Counted from the first letter of the stretch, positions 6,182-14,984 are shown. The stretch is DNA of 16,604 nt from Euryarchaeota archaeon UBA4 (GCA_002497985.1 DAFQ01000010.1:1-16604), one strand, 5' to 3'. Notes: a model not told the origin generated them from the sequence alone. A program made the numbers and translations.

Positions 6182-9100
6182 CTAGTCTTCTTCAGCCTGC
6201 CATGTTTCATCTTCGTAGTAGTCGTCATCTTCGTCGTCATAATAGTAGTCGTCATCGCCCCTACCTCTGGACATGAAGAATCCTATCATGGCTATGGCCA
6301 CAATTACTACCACTCCGATGATCATGATGGATGAGTCCGAGCCTTCATCCGATGAAGGCGGTGGAACCACACTAATTCCGGTAATTGGCGTATTTGCGGC
6401 TGCGAAGTCGATCTCTGTAAGCTGACCATCGCCGTCGATGTCGATGACGAGATATAGGTCTGGCTGACCGGGTGACGTTGCCTCCCACATGAACGTGGCC
6501 CTGACACTTGTCGTCTCAGCGGGCAGATCTATCTCGGTATCTCCTGACTGTGACGTCACAGATGCCTGCCACCTCTGCTCCAGCATTCCATCTGCACCCT
6601 CTTCCAGAGTGAGTTCGTACAGCCCGACTGTAACAAATCCGTCCCTCTTGCCGAGATTCTCCCAGAATGTGTCTATCTTGACCGTCTCCCCCATCAGCGG
6701 GGTTCCCGTACTGACAATTGAGCGCGAATACTGGCCGAGGAATTCCATTATCCTCAATGTGGGGATCCTAGGTGCAGGCTCACTCCCCAGCCCTGAGACC
6801 TCGTTTCCAGCCCTGTCGGTTGACGTCACGTAGAATGCTATCTGATCGCCTTGCTCGATCTTCATGCTATTGAGTGGGGTGAAGTCGATGTGCGCCTGGT
6901 ATACCGCACTTCCATCTCCCTCGGAGATGAGTTGTAGTTCCCCCGTATCCTCAGTTCCCGCAACTTGGATCCCTCCTCTCAAGTAATACCAAGCGACTTG
7001 CAAGGGGCCGTCTTCCATTCCAATTTCATCATTCATTGTAATTGTGACTGTGACATCGTCCACGAGATCAGACTCGATGATTGTCAGGGAGGAGTCTGGG
7101 TATGCCATCTGATCGAATAGGGCAGTTGGTGACTTGCTGTCTACAGTTATGGAAACGTCACTATTCGTGACTGAGGAGCCTTCGCCCCTCATGTTCAGTA
7201 CATCGGTCTGAACCGCCATTGTTGGGTTCAGAGGGACTCTAGCAGGAAGAACCATTGACACTGAGAATGATCCGTCCAACTCGACTCCCGAGGTCACTAT
7301 GACCTCTTGGGTCCCATAGACAACCATCGCCTCCACCATCAAATCGTCAGGGATATCAGATGCCACTACACCGGAGCCGGCATAGTAGACGGAACCATCG
7401 ATGGTGAATTCGTCACCCTGCCTCAAGTAAAGGGACTCTCCGTCGTTCTCCATCACAGGCATTGTTAGGTCCGAAAGGACGCTTGGAACTGCAACGAATC
7501 TGTTATCCAGATCCCATGAGAGCTCGCCTATGTTATTCTGATATGCAACTGTATTTAGATCGTCCATAATGCTAACACTTGGCTTGCAACTAGACTGTCC
7601 TTCGTATTCTTCAGTCTCGGGGTCGTCATGGTCCCACGGGTAGTACCAGGACAGTTCGAACTGGATTGACAACTGGGTTACGGCCGATGTGATCTGCTGG
7701 GTCTGTACTCCAATTGGCGTGACCAGACTGTCAGAGGCAGTCCATAGTGTGCCTCTTGATGGATCATAGGACATCTTGCCCACCTGTGTGGGGCCATCTC
7801 CACATAGCATCACGGTAACGTTATCCAAGGTGTCTATCCCATTTGCCTCGTCAATCTGCATGGTAAATGTATGCTGCACCCCTGCAAGTAGGTACCCTAT
7901 CTCAGAGTCGAGGTCGTAACCTGAAGAGAGAATGGAAGTGGGTTCATCAGTTGCAACGATAACAGTAGCCCACGAATTCTCAGCCCCTGGGCCACCTCCC
8001 GTGTATCCGTCCTGGTAGGAAAGTCCAGCCCAGTCTGTTCCCTCCAGATAGAGGTGGACTGGACTATTGAATTCCTGAGCCGAAACGTCGATTGAAACAA
8101 AGTTCACCTGCTGCTGACCGGTCATTCCAGAGGAAAGGGGCTGTGACTGTGACATGTACTCCGATTCATCTGCCACACCATCTGAGTTTGCGTCATCAAC
8201 ACTGCCTCTCCAATATCTCATTGTGAGGGATTCGCCCCTTGCCTCCCCCTCGTCAATTGTGACGAATATAGAAAGTGGCGCGGTTGGCTCCCATACCTTG
8301 GCATGGGCATCCTGAAGTCCTGTTGGGGTGTTTACTTGCATTGGGCCTGCAACAGGCGGGTTAGAGTCCATGGTAACCGTGATCTGGGGAGGGACCCCCG
8401 TTACGTCTTCGGCACCCACACTAAACCCAGTGGGCCCGACTGACAGCATCATTGGAGAGATAGTGACTTGCGATAGACCCGGGTCAGGAGTCACGATTCC
8501 ACCGAAGTGTCCGTCGTCGCCAACGGTCAGAGAGAATAGTGATCCGGACATGTTCAGACCGACTTGGAAGTCAGACATGGCGGGCCTCGCACTGGGAGAG
8601 TCTTGGAATCTAACTGAACCGGTGATGTTGAGGTCGTTACCCTCCTTGGCAGGGAAGGGGTAGAAGGATGAGTATTGGTTTGAAAGTAGCCTTCCAAATT
8701 CGTCCCTGACTTCGAATGAGTCTATCTGCAGATCGTTCTCAACAGCCTTAGAGCCACCTTGTCCGCTGTGGGAAACTGCAGGCCATACGGTCTCACCGTA
8801 GTCGTCGTAAGCTTGTGCGACCCAACGAATTGAGTCGACATCGTCCCAGTTCCAGTTCACGTCGAATATCCAGTGAACTGAGACATCGTCGAAACCATCA
8901 TTGTGAGTAGTTATGGCGACATTTGAGGAACTGTCCATCGGTGCTACGCTGCTACCTGAGGTTTGTGAGAAAGTAACTGCCCCTGCTCCTTGCCCCCAGA
9001 GGCCGTCAGCGCTATTCTCTACTTCGAACATCAGTATCTGCCCGTCAGAGGCGGAGCCCTTCAGAGTAATGTGGGATATCATGGAGTTGTCCTCCAGATG

Positions 9101-12100
9101 GTGGTGCTCGGTTACGATCTCAACCGAGTCCCCATCGGGATACAGAGTGTTGGGGACCTGGAAGTCCCTGTTGGTAAGGACGTAGTCGAACTTCAGGTCG
9201 CCATCGATAGAAACGGCGCCTGCGACTGCTGAGATGGTGACTGGGATAGAGACATCATCTGGAGGAGGGTCATCCTGAGTCTGTGAATCATGATATGACG
9301 ACACCATGCTACCGAGTCCCGAAACATTCTCGAAGATCAGGTAACTGAAACCAAGCCTGGTCAATGAGACGGTCTGGGCGGTATTGGAGCTAACGCTGAC
9401 TGGGACTTCCTTCCAGACCCTTCCAGTTTCGCTATCGGTGTGTGTCCCAGTTAGTGAGTTGATAGCCATTATCTGGCTAGAATCCATAATTGAGTGGAAG
9501 GGCTTACTGGATGACGAGCTGCTCTGGGAAGCGCCTGCGACCGAGACGCTGACCGGAGATTCAAAGCCGTTAGAGTCAGGGGCCACTGATACTATTCCGT
9601 TGTTGACGACACTGTTTGCTGGGAGCCTCACGTTGACTGTGGTTGCAGTGGAGCCGTCCAGATACATCGTTTCGCTTGTTGTGAACGTATCCAATCCATC
9701 CGATATAAGAGACTGCCAACCATAGTGTCCGTAGTCAGAACCGAAGGGGAATGACCACTCCGTTACCCCATCGTTCAGGACGTCGATCGAGGGGGATTCG
9801 GCTGGCTCAGCGAAATCTGCGGTAATCACTAGCCTGTCTATCCAACCATTTGTGGGAAGGCTTACTGAGACTCCGAAACCTGGTTGCGGATATGTGAAAG
9901 CGACTCCTCCCTGGGAAGACTGGCCCAGAGTCCCTCCGTTTGAGTCGAGGATTGTCACCATTATCCCTCCAGAGTAGTTTCCACCCAGGCTTACACTCTT
10001 TATTGGCCTAGAAGAAGGAGTGAACTGGGATGTTATCGTTCCTGCTATAGATGTTGCATTGATGACGCCATCTACGACCTCGACCCCAGTAGTCATGTCC
10101 CAACCGTTACCATTGTACGAAGACGCTGCGAGAACCCTCTTCCCACCAACATGAACCTTCATCAGTTGTGGTGTGGACTCCTCGTCATCTGTGTCCATCA
10201 GAACCTTCAACCTGATCTGAGGGTATGTGGCTGTATCGACTCCTGCGAGCGAAATCGGGAAGGATACATTGGTGAAACCAGGTATGTCGTTGCCTGATGC
10301 CTGATCCACCAAGGTCCCGCGGACCCATGTGTCATTTGGAATACTGGCGGTAACGTCTATCCATCCCAAGTTGAAGTCGTCCATCTCCGAAGCGTCTATC
10401 GATGGGCTTAGCCAAGCCCCTCCTTCTCCGTAGTTCGCGAGGAGGATGCCGAAGTTGTCGATGTAGCCACCTGCGTATTGGACGGAGGTGTCGGTGTCTA
10501 TCCTGAACCTGAACTTAAGGTCGTCACCTGCATAGGAATCCAGTGGCGCGACTAGAGTCTCGAAAGCGCCCCCATTGCCACAATCGCCGCTCATCCAAGC
10601 GTTGTTTCCGTACATCGCGTTTCCTGAGTACCCCACCGAGCCATCGTACCATCCAGCGATACCCGGATCGAAGTATTGCCATCCACCGTTGTTTACCTTG
10701 ATGTAGAGGCCGATTGCGTCCCAGTAGTTCTCAGTGCAAATCCACTTGTCAAACGTTAGCTCCGTGGACCCATTAGCTGGTATAGAGTATGTGGGCGAGA
10801 TGACGTATGCATCTGCGGCATTGCAATACATCCCATTGAGGTTGGTCCCATACAAGTAGGGGAATGAGGGCTCTTGAGTGCCAGCCCCTGAAGCTGAGCC
10901 GAGTTGCCCATACTGCCAGCCGCAAGAGCCAGTAGATCCGGACTTCGACCAACCGGCCGCGTTTGTGGTTGCCGGATCACTCGCGGTGCTGTCCTCAAAG
11001 CCCATATGGACACTCTGAACGCCTCTTGTCCAGATGTAGTGAGTCCATTGGTCGACTCCCTGGTTGACCCCATAGTGGAACATGGATGAAGGAGTCTCGA
11101 CCAAGTCTTGGAAAAGAACGGTGTCGGCGTAGTCTACGACTCTGATTGCGTCTACCGTCAAACCCTCCTTCTCGTCTCCGGGATAGCTCCCCCCATAGTG
11201 CGTGTACTGATCGGTATCGACGATTATCCTCATATGGACGGAGGCTTGGTTCCTGAATGAGGTAGGGATGTCGAGTGAAATGGTTCTGATTCCGTTGCTC
11301 TGCTGGCCATAGGTTGTTCCCGATGCATCGGAGTACCCATAGCCGGGGATTGCGCCGACCCTGTCCTCGCAATTCGTTGTGGTGGATGAACCGGAAGAGG
11401 AGATGTCTGTCCAGGTGTTGTTGTTCAGGGATAGTTCGACGCATGCGTTGTCGTTGTAATAGCCGTACAAGTCCCACTCCATGTCTATCTCAATTGTAGA
11501 GGTGCTGTTTGTTCCTGTCAGGTCGATTGTCCTCTGTAGAGCCCCATATGCGTTACCCATGTAGTTGCAGTAAGTCGCTGTGGTGGTGTAGCATCCATGG
11601 TGCCAGACGCCATAGTCAACTCCATCGTTGTTGAAGTGGATGTTGTCGATGAACCAACCGGGCCTTTCGTTGGACGCATCCGGATCAGTCCAAACGTGGA
11701 ACTTCATCTGGATGTGGGTGGCCGAGGTGATTCCGCTGATTGACTGGAGGGAGATGTTTGACGAGACCCAACCGCTGTGAGTCGTTGAAGCGAATACGGG
11801 CATGGTTCCGGTGGGCGCCCCATTTACGGAGGGTGCATCGCTAGAAATAGTGCTTGGGTAGCCTCCATCTGGAGCTATCCATGTCCAGTCCCCCCATGCA
11901 GTCGGACCGTTCCTGATACGGTATTCCACCCATGCGCCGTCTCCGCCTCCGGATGATGTGCTGTCAAGATGGTACCAGTGATCGAAGGTCATGTAGAAGG
12001 AGTTCATCTCGGAGGATTCTGGTACGCTTACCGCTTCGGTTAGGAGGAAAGTGTCGGTGCCGGCAGGGAGTGGCTCGCCCGGAAGTGTTGCAGCCACTAC

Positions 12101-13387
12101 AAGCCCCTCAGTCGACTGCGCTGGAATGACTCCGTAGGACATGTTGATCTGGTCACCCCACAGGGTCCCATTCATCCCGGAAAGTGTAGTTGCTTGCCAT
12201 AGTCTGGGGCCGTTGCAAATGTACTCAGTGGCCGATATCTCGTTACTGTCGAGGGCCCCGTCCTCATCGACATCGAGGCCAGATTCTATCATGTACCCCC
12301 CATAGCCGCAGTTCGAGCCCTCTGACTCCGAGGTAACAGTCAGTTCGTAGTCGAAGTAGCCACCGAGAACGGAGGTTATTGACCCACTAGTTCCAGAGGT
12401 GTCACTGATGGATATGGAAGGGGCGGAGGTGTAACCCGAGCCCCCAGAAATGATTTCTGTGTCATGAATTGGGCCCGTAGTTCCTAGAACCGCAACTAGC
12501 TGAGCGCCATTGCCCCCGGAAGGGATTACGTAGATTGTGTCGTCAGATGTGTAACCTGATCCAGAATTGGAAACAACGACTGATGTTATTGCGCCGCTAC
12601 TGCTCACAGTGCCGACATATGCTGTTGCACCGGAGCCACCACAGGCGCCCGGGCAGATGATGTTTATACTGTTGTTAGCAGAATAGCTGGAGCCCCCTGC
12701 TTGAATCGTGATGCTATCAATTCCTGAACTGATTGAGTAGTTCCCAGAGAATCCGGATCCGCCGCCACTAGAGGCAGAAAGGGTTCCTGCGGAGTAGCCG
12801 GACCCAGCGTTCGACACGGTTAGTCCCGTCACGACATCAGAAAGTGCGTTCGCACTGCAATAGTATATCACGTCAGTAATCTCACCTGAATCCAGTGAAG
12901 AGTCAAAATCGTTGTCCGGACCGTGACTGAGGTAAGTCCCATTTCCGCCGCTGCAGGAAGTCAAATTTGTCCCCTCGGAAATTGAGTATACCCTCTCCCA
13001 ACCAGGGGTATAGGTGAATCTGTCATTCATCGACACGGTGATGTTTCCGGAGTCGAAGGAGTCTATGTTTGATCTGGAGCCATCGTCCTTGAGGGCGATT
13101 GTTTCGCCTGAGGTGAACTCTGTGTTGTAGAAAACACCGGAGTCTAGATCGGTCGCCTCCCAAGTAAATCCGGAGTCGGTATCACTGGCCATTTGCGAGT
13201 CAGTAACATGGAGCCACCCATCTTGTATGGTGGCATTTCCGGGCACTTGGAAACCTGAAACGGTGACGGACTCGTCGGGATTAACCGTGGATGGTCCGGA
13301 CCAGGAAGAAGTGGCGGCGTTCGTTAGGGGTGCAAGCAACATCAGGAGGACTAAGGCTCCAGCGAGCCTCCTGCGGTCTGTCGACAT
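6182..13387 (-). CDS. Giant secreted, membrane-anchored surface protein with calcium loops and jelly-roll repeats
   Basis: About 2401 residues, read from ATG 13387; an in-frame GTG at 13408 would add seven. A signal peptide (1-24: MSTDRRR, hydrophobic core, cut after TNA) exports it. In order: Cys-bracketed EF-loop module (130-183), four Gly-rich GSGY repeats (185-343), second Cys module (344-393), three jelly-roll/MAM-like units (about 459-588, 618-753, 868-983) with the recurring W(F)IDN or YIDNF ending, a poly-Ser linker (about 1289-1294), a long Ig-like beta region, a CARDB-like domain (about 2208-2334), one transmembrane helix (2354-2372), and a tail of 24 residues of which 15 are Asp/Glu and 5 Tyr. 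Four EF-hand-type loops are seen at 158-169, 372-383, 1732-1743 and 2316-2327. I see no protease or other catalytic motif, so an adhesive, carbohydrate-binding or structural role is likely (inference). No Shine-Dalgarno precedes either start. Confidence 0.93.
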   Translation of the reverse strand: MSTDRRRLAGALVLLMLLAPLTNAATSSWSGPSTVNPDESVTVSGFQVPGNATIQDGWLHVTDSQMASDTDSGFTWEATDLDSGVFYNTEFTSGETIALKDDGSRSNIDSFDSGNITVSMNDRFTYTPGWERVYSISEGTNLTSCSGGNGTYLSHGPDNDFDSSLDSGEITDVIYYCSANALSDVVTGLTVSNAGSGYSAGTLSASSGGGSGFSGNYSISSGIDSITIQAGGSSYSANNSINIICPGACGGSGATAYVGTVSSSGAITSVVVSNSGSGYTSDDTIYVIPSGGNGAQLVAVLGTTGPIHDTEIISGGSGYTSAPSISISDTSGTSGSITSVLGGYFDYELTVTSESEGSNCGYGGYMIESGLDVDEDGALDSNEISATEYICNGPRLWQATTLSGMNGTLWGDQINMSYGVIPAQSTEGLVVAATLPGEPLPAGTDTFLLTEAVSVPESSEMNSFYMTFDHWYHLDSTSSGGGDGAWVEYRIRNGPTAWGDWTWIAPDGGYPSTISSDAPSVNGAPTGTMPVFASTTHSGWVSSNISLQSISGITSATHIQMKFHVWTDPDASNERPGWFIDNIHFNNDGVDYGVWHHGCYTTTATYCNYMGNAYGALQRTIDLTGTNSTSTIEIDMEWDLYGYYNDNACVELSLNNNTWTDISSSGSSTTTNCEDRVGAIPGYGYSDASGTTYGQQSNGIRTISLDIPTSFRNQASVHMRIIVDTDQYTHYGGSYPGDEKEGLTVDAIRVVDYADTVLFQDLVETPSSMFHYGVNQGVDQWTHYIWTRGVQSVHMGFEDSTASDPATTNAAGWSKSGSTGSCGWQYGQLGSASGAGTQEPSFPYLYGTNLNGMYCNAADAYVISPTYSIPANGSTELTFDKWICTENYWDAIGLYIKVNNGGWQYFDPGIAGWYDGSVGYSGNAMYGNNAWMSGDCGNGGAFETLVAPLDSYAGDDLKFRFRIDTDTSVQYAGGYIDNFGILLANYGEGGAWLSPSIDASEMDDFNLGWIDVTASIPNDTWVRGTLVDQASGNDIPGFTNVSFPISLAGVDTATYPQIRLKVLMDTDDEESTPQLMKVHVGGKRVLAASSYNGNGWDMTTGVEVVDGVINATSIAGTITSQFTPSSRPIKSVSLGGNYSGGIMVTILDSNGGTLGQSSQGGVAFTYPQPGFGVSVSLPTNGWIDRLVITADFAEPAESPSIDVLNDGVTEWSFPFGSDYGHYGWQSLISDGLDTFTTSETMYLDGSTATTVNVRLPANSVVNNGIVSVAPDSNGFESPVSVSVAGASQSSSSSSKPFHSIMDSSQIMAINSLTGTHTDSETGRVWKEVPVSVSSNTAQTVSLTRLGFSYLIFENVSGLGSMVSSYHDSQTQDDPPPDDVSIPVTISAVAGAVSIDGDLKFDYVLTNRDFQVPNTLYPDGDSVEIVTEHHHLEDNSMISHITLKGSASDGQILMFEVENSADGLWGQGAGAVTFSQTSGSSVAPMDSSSNVAITTHNDGFDDVSVHWIFDVNWNWDDVDSIRWVAQAYDDYGETVWPAVSHSGQGGSKAVENDLQIDSFEVRDEFGRLLSNQYSSFYPFPAKEGNDLNITGSVRFQDSPSARPAMSDFQVGLNMSGSLFSLTVGDDGHFGGIVTPDPGLSQVTISPMMLSVGPTGFSVGAEDVTGVPPQITVTMDSNPPVAGPMQVNTPTGLQDAHAKVWEPTAPLSIFVTIDEGEARGESLTMRYWRGSVDDANSDGVADESEYMSQSQPLSSGMTGQQQVNFVSIDVSAQEFNSPVHLYLEGTDWAGLSYQDGYTGGGPGAENSWATVIVATDEPTSILSSGYDLDSEIGYLLAGVQHTFTMQIDEANGIDTLDNVTVMLCGDGPTQVGKMSYDPSRGTLWTASDSLVTPIGVQTQQITSAVTQLSIQFELSWYYPWDHDDPETEEYEGQSSCKPSVSIMDDLNTVAYQNNIGELSWDLDNRFVAVPSVLSDLTMPVMENDGESLYLRQGDEFTIDGSVYYAGSGVVASDIPDDLMVEAMVVYGTQEVIVTSGVELDGSFSVSMVLPARVPLNPTMAVQTDVLNMRGEGSSVTNSDVSITVDSKSPTALFDQMAYPDSSLTIIESDLVDDVTVTITMNDEIGMEDGPLQVAWYYLRGGIQVAGTEDTGELQLISEGDGSAVYQAHIDFTPLNSMKIEQGDQIAFYVTSTDRAGNEVSGLGSEPAPRIPTLRIMEFLGQYSRSIVSTGTPLMGETVKIDTFWENLGKRDGFVTVGLYELTLEEGADGMLEQRWQASVTSQSGDTEIDLPAETTSVRATFMWEATSPGQPDLYLVIDIDGDGQLTEIDFAAANTPITGISVVPPPSSDEGSDSSIMIIGVVVIVAIAMIGFFMSRGRGDDDYYYDDEDDDYYEDETWQAEED
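12209..12358 (-). other. Second Cys-bracketed EF-loop module in the giant protein
   Basis: Residues 344-393 of the giant protein. Cys360 and Cys391 bracket a perfect EF-hand-like loop, DVDEDGALDSNE (372-383), and the module ends in TEYICNG. This resembles a short module common in marine bacterial surface proteins, which I recall as DUF7151. The two Cys probably form a disulfide outside the cell. Confidence 0.6.
12359..12835 (-). repeat. Four tandem GSGY-type protein repeats
   Basis: Residues 185-343 of the giant protein comprise four units of about 37-43 residues. Each has a beta-like segment, a G(S/G)(G/S)Y signature (AGSGY, GGSSY, SGSGY, GGSGY) and a second segment leading to a Gly/Ser-rich turn. 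The last two carry GSGYTSDD and GSGYTSAP. The units are diverged rather than identical at the DNA level, so they are an old duplication. The second unit has an extra Cys pair (ICPGAC). Confidence 0.75.
12839..13000 (-). other. First Cys-bracketed EF-loop module in the giant protein
   Basis: Residues 130-183. Cys145 and Cys177 bracket the loop DNDFDSSLDSGE (158-169), with calcium-ligand residues at positions 1, 3, 5, 9 and 12. Same layout as the module at 12209-12358, with 32 versus 31 residues between the Cys pairs. Confidence 0.55.
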
Positions 13388-13458
13388 GTAATGTGCTTGA
13401 CTTGTCACTATTATGAATCAATTGGTTCAATACCTCGATTGGCGCCATTAAGGACTGA

Positions 13459-13466
13459 ATTATATA
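13459..13466 (-). promoter_or_regulatory. TATA box for the giant surface protein gene
   Basis: The minus strand reads TTTGTATATAATTC, a strong archaeal TATA element in an AT-rich spacer. The predicted start of transcription is near 13437, giving a leader of about 50 nt to the ATG at 13387 (29 nt to the GTG). A weaker TATA-like TTCATAATA at 13409-13417 would instead give a leaderless mRNA starting near the ATG. The box lies just downstream of tRNA-Thr on the same strand. Confidence 0.6.
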
Positions 13467-13498
13467 CAAAATAATGGCGATAATATTGAGGGCATTAT

Positions 13499-13573
13499 TG
13501 GAGCCACTGGGGAGAATTGAACTCCCGACCTTCCCATTACCAATGGGATGCTATACCCCTAAGCCACAGTGGC
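13499..13573 (-). tRNA. tRNA-Thr (anticodon GGT)
   Basis: A complete cloverleaf folds by hand. The acceptor stem is GCCACTG/CAGTGGC, the D stem GCT/AGC, and the anticodon stem TCCCA/TGGGA with loop TTGGTAA (anticodon GGT, reads ACC and ACU). The T arm is GGGAG-TTCAATT-CTCCC. The discriminator is U, as usual for archaeal tRNA-Thr. The CCA end is encoded (13499-13501). No intron. A T-rich stretch follows on the minus strand. Confidence 0.95.
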
Positions 13574-13665
13574 GCATCGACAGCGAGAACGGTTTCCTCT
13601 TTGGCTGTTACGCCACGAAAATGAATCGATTAACTCAAGACCGGACGTGTTCTCGGAAGGCTGCT

Positions 13666-13751
13666 GCCGAGATCGCATAGCCTGGTATTGCGCATGACTG
13701 GAAATCATGTGGGTTCATCCCTCCGGAGTTCAAATCTCCGTCTCGGCGCCA
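13666..13751 (+). tRNA. tRNA-Ser (anticodon GGA)
   Basis: Class II tRNA with a long variable arm. The acceptor stem is GCCGAGA/TCTCGGC, the D stem GCA/TGC, and the anticodon stem CATGA/TCATG with loop CTGGAAA (anticodon GGA, reads UCC and UCU). The variable arm stem is TGGG...CCC, the T arm CGGAG-TTCAAAT-CTCCG, and the discriminator G, typical for serine. CCA is encoded. No intron. A weak TATA-like GATTAACTC lies about 30 bp upstream (13628-13636). It is divergent from tRNA-Thr; the 92-bp spacer between them shows nothing else I can name. Confidence 0.95.
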
Positions 13752-13796
13752 TATCCGGAATAATCCGAGAATGGGCGTGCGTGTTTGCGCGCCCCT

Positions 13797-13802
13797 TATT
13801 TC
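13797..13802 (+). promoter_or_regulatory. Weak TATA-like element before the zinc-ribbon membrane protein
   Basis: TTATTT lies 21-27 bases before the two candidate ATGs (13818, 13824), the spacing expected for a leaderless transcript. The match is poor, and transcription could also come from further upstream. Confidence 0.3.
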
Positions 13803-13817
13803 ATCGGACGTTTGGCG

Positions 13818-14984
13818 ATGAGCATGGAGGACGGGGAGGCAGTAGCTTCAGAAGTTGAAGGTCTAACCACCGGGATAGTTAGATTGTCCGAAATAGAGCT
13901 CCCGACCAGACTGGGTGAGAAGTACGATTTTTTAGGAATTGTTGACACTCTTCTTCAGCAGGCCTCTTTTCACATCAAGATCTCTAGAATGAAATGGGGG
14001 GCCAATGAAGCGTCCGTATTACTTCTTGCTTCGGCATCAATCATTCTAGGATCATGGGACTTTGGAATCGGCGAGCTTGCCGGTGGTGGCGATTGGGGAA
14101 GGTCTGGGATTCTCGGTGAAGACAGTGGCTTCCTTCACCTGAACGAATGGACCAGGATGCTCTCTCTGCTCTCGGTGATGGCATGGGCATCCTCAATCGC
14201 CCTATTGTGGATTAGATTTCCGATTATGAGGGAGAATTTCTTTTTCCTAATCACGGGCATGTTCGCAGTTCAACTTGGATTCATATTCTCACATGCCAGT
14301 TCACCTGATTTTCCCTTCGATTCAGAAATTTCTGACTGGGGAGGGGTGGTTTTCTCGAATCTCATTCTTCTCTTTATTTGCTGGTTTGTTGTTCATCGAG
14401 CAGTAGTGGAAACCAGAGACGTCCACGTTGAGGAGAGGCATGCCCACCCCGACCCAAGAGTCGTGGAGAGGGCATGGGAGGATCACAGATTGCACGCATG
14501 GAGTTCGAGCCTTGCAATCTGGGCCGTCCTGATTAACGTCATGTCTTGGTCGGGATCTCATGCAATAGCGGATAGGCCCCCGATAGTGGATGGGGTATTG
14601 GGTTACTCTGTGTTGTTTGTTTTCTCGGGAATAGCCTCCTACTTCTTCCTAATGCACGTCCTATGGTACCCCCACTTCATGTTGGGAGGGGGGGAGCATC
14701 AGATCTGGTCATCCAGGGCGAGGGAGGTTGCGGGAGAGAGTTCGTCATCCGTGGCGCAGAGCATTCAGGGAAGTTGCCCTGTCTGCGGGGGCGAGACCCC
14801 CGTGACGAAGCGGCCCTCTGGGAAGATCGAGGTTCGTTGTTCTGACTCCGGATGCAAAGGCCAGGGGAAATCAGGGGATGCATGTGTCAAGTGTGCGACC
14901 ATTCTGCCCTCGAGGGTAGTATGCCCGTCGTGCAGCTCGAATACCACCGTGGTCAGCCACTTCTCTAAGTCTGAGGCTTGGTGA
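13818..14984 (+). CDS. Multi-pass membrane protein with C-terminal zinc-ribbon motifs, function unknown
   Basis: Not recognised. From ATG 13818 it has 388 residues; a TTG at 13785 is in frame, and ATG 13824 is equally possible. It has an acidic N-terminal stretch of about 60 residues, then hydrophobic helices at about 63-80, 113-131, 138-158, 176-193, 228-245 and 260-283. The tail (about 300-388) has four metal-type Cys pairs: Cys320/Cys323, Cys341/Cys346, Cys356/Cys359 and Cys369/Cys372. These could build two zinc ribbons, perhaps by pairing 1 with 2 and 3 with 4. With six helices both ends would be cytoplasmic. A short His-rich loop (HVEERHAHPDP, about 203-213) sits between helices 4 and 5. 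No catalytic motif is seen. The anchored S8 protease follows 22 bases after the stop and is probably co-transcribed. Confidence 0.85.
   Translation: MSMEDGEAVASEVEGLTTGIVRLSEIELPTRLGEKYDFLGIVDTLLQQASFHIKISRMKWGANEASVLLLASASIILGSWDFGIGELAGGGDWGRSGILGEDSGFLHLNEWTRMLSLLSVMAWASSIALLWIRFPIMRENFFFLITGMFAVQLGFIFSHASSPDFPFDSEISDWGGVVFSNLILLFICWFVVHRAVVETRDVHVEERHAHPDPRVVERAWEDHRLHAWSSSLAIWAVLINVMSWSGSHAIADRPPIVDGVLGYSVLFVFSGIASYFFLMHVLWYPHFMLGGGEHQIWSSRAREVAGESSSSVAQSIQGSCPVCGGETPVTKRPSGKIEVRCSDSGCKGQGKSGDACVKCATILPSRVVCPSCSSNTTVVSHFSKSEAW

Noticed and set aside
6182..6330. Archaeosortase (PGF/PEF-CTERM) sorting signal at the giant protein's C-terminus
   Set aside because: The helix is followed by a long acidic tail, not a short basic end, and no PGF or PEF motif precedes it.
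10995..11477. 160-aa Arg-rich frame on the minus strand
   Set aside because: Out-of-frame shadow inside the giant surface gene; composition typical of a shifted reading.
12359..12835. Repeat-like stretch considered as a CRISPR or DNA tandem repeat
   Set aside because: The repeat is at the protein level only; the DNA units are diverged and of unequal length, with no spacer/repeat layout.
13474..13680. 68-aa frame on the plus strand
   Set aside because: Crosses tRNA-Thr and runs into tRNA-Ser; both fold as complete tRNAs, so coding is very unlikely.
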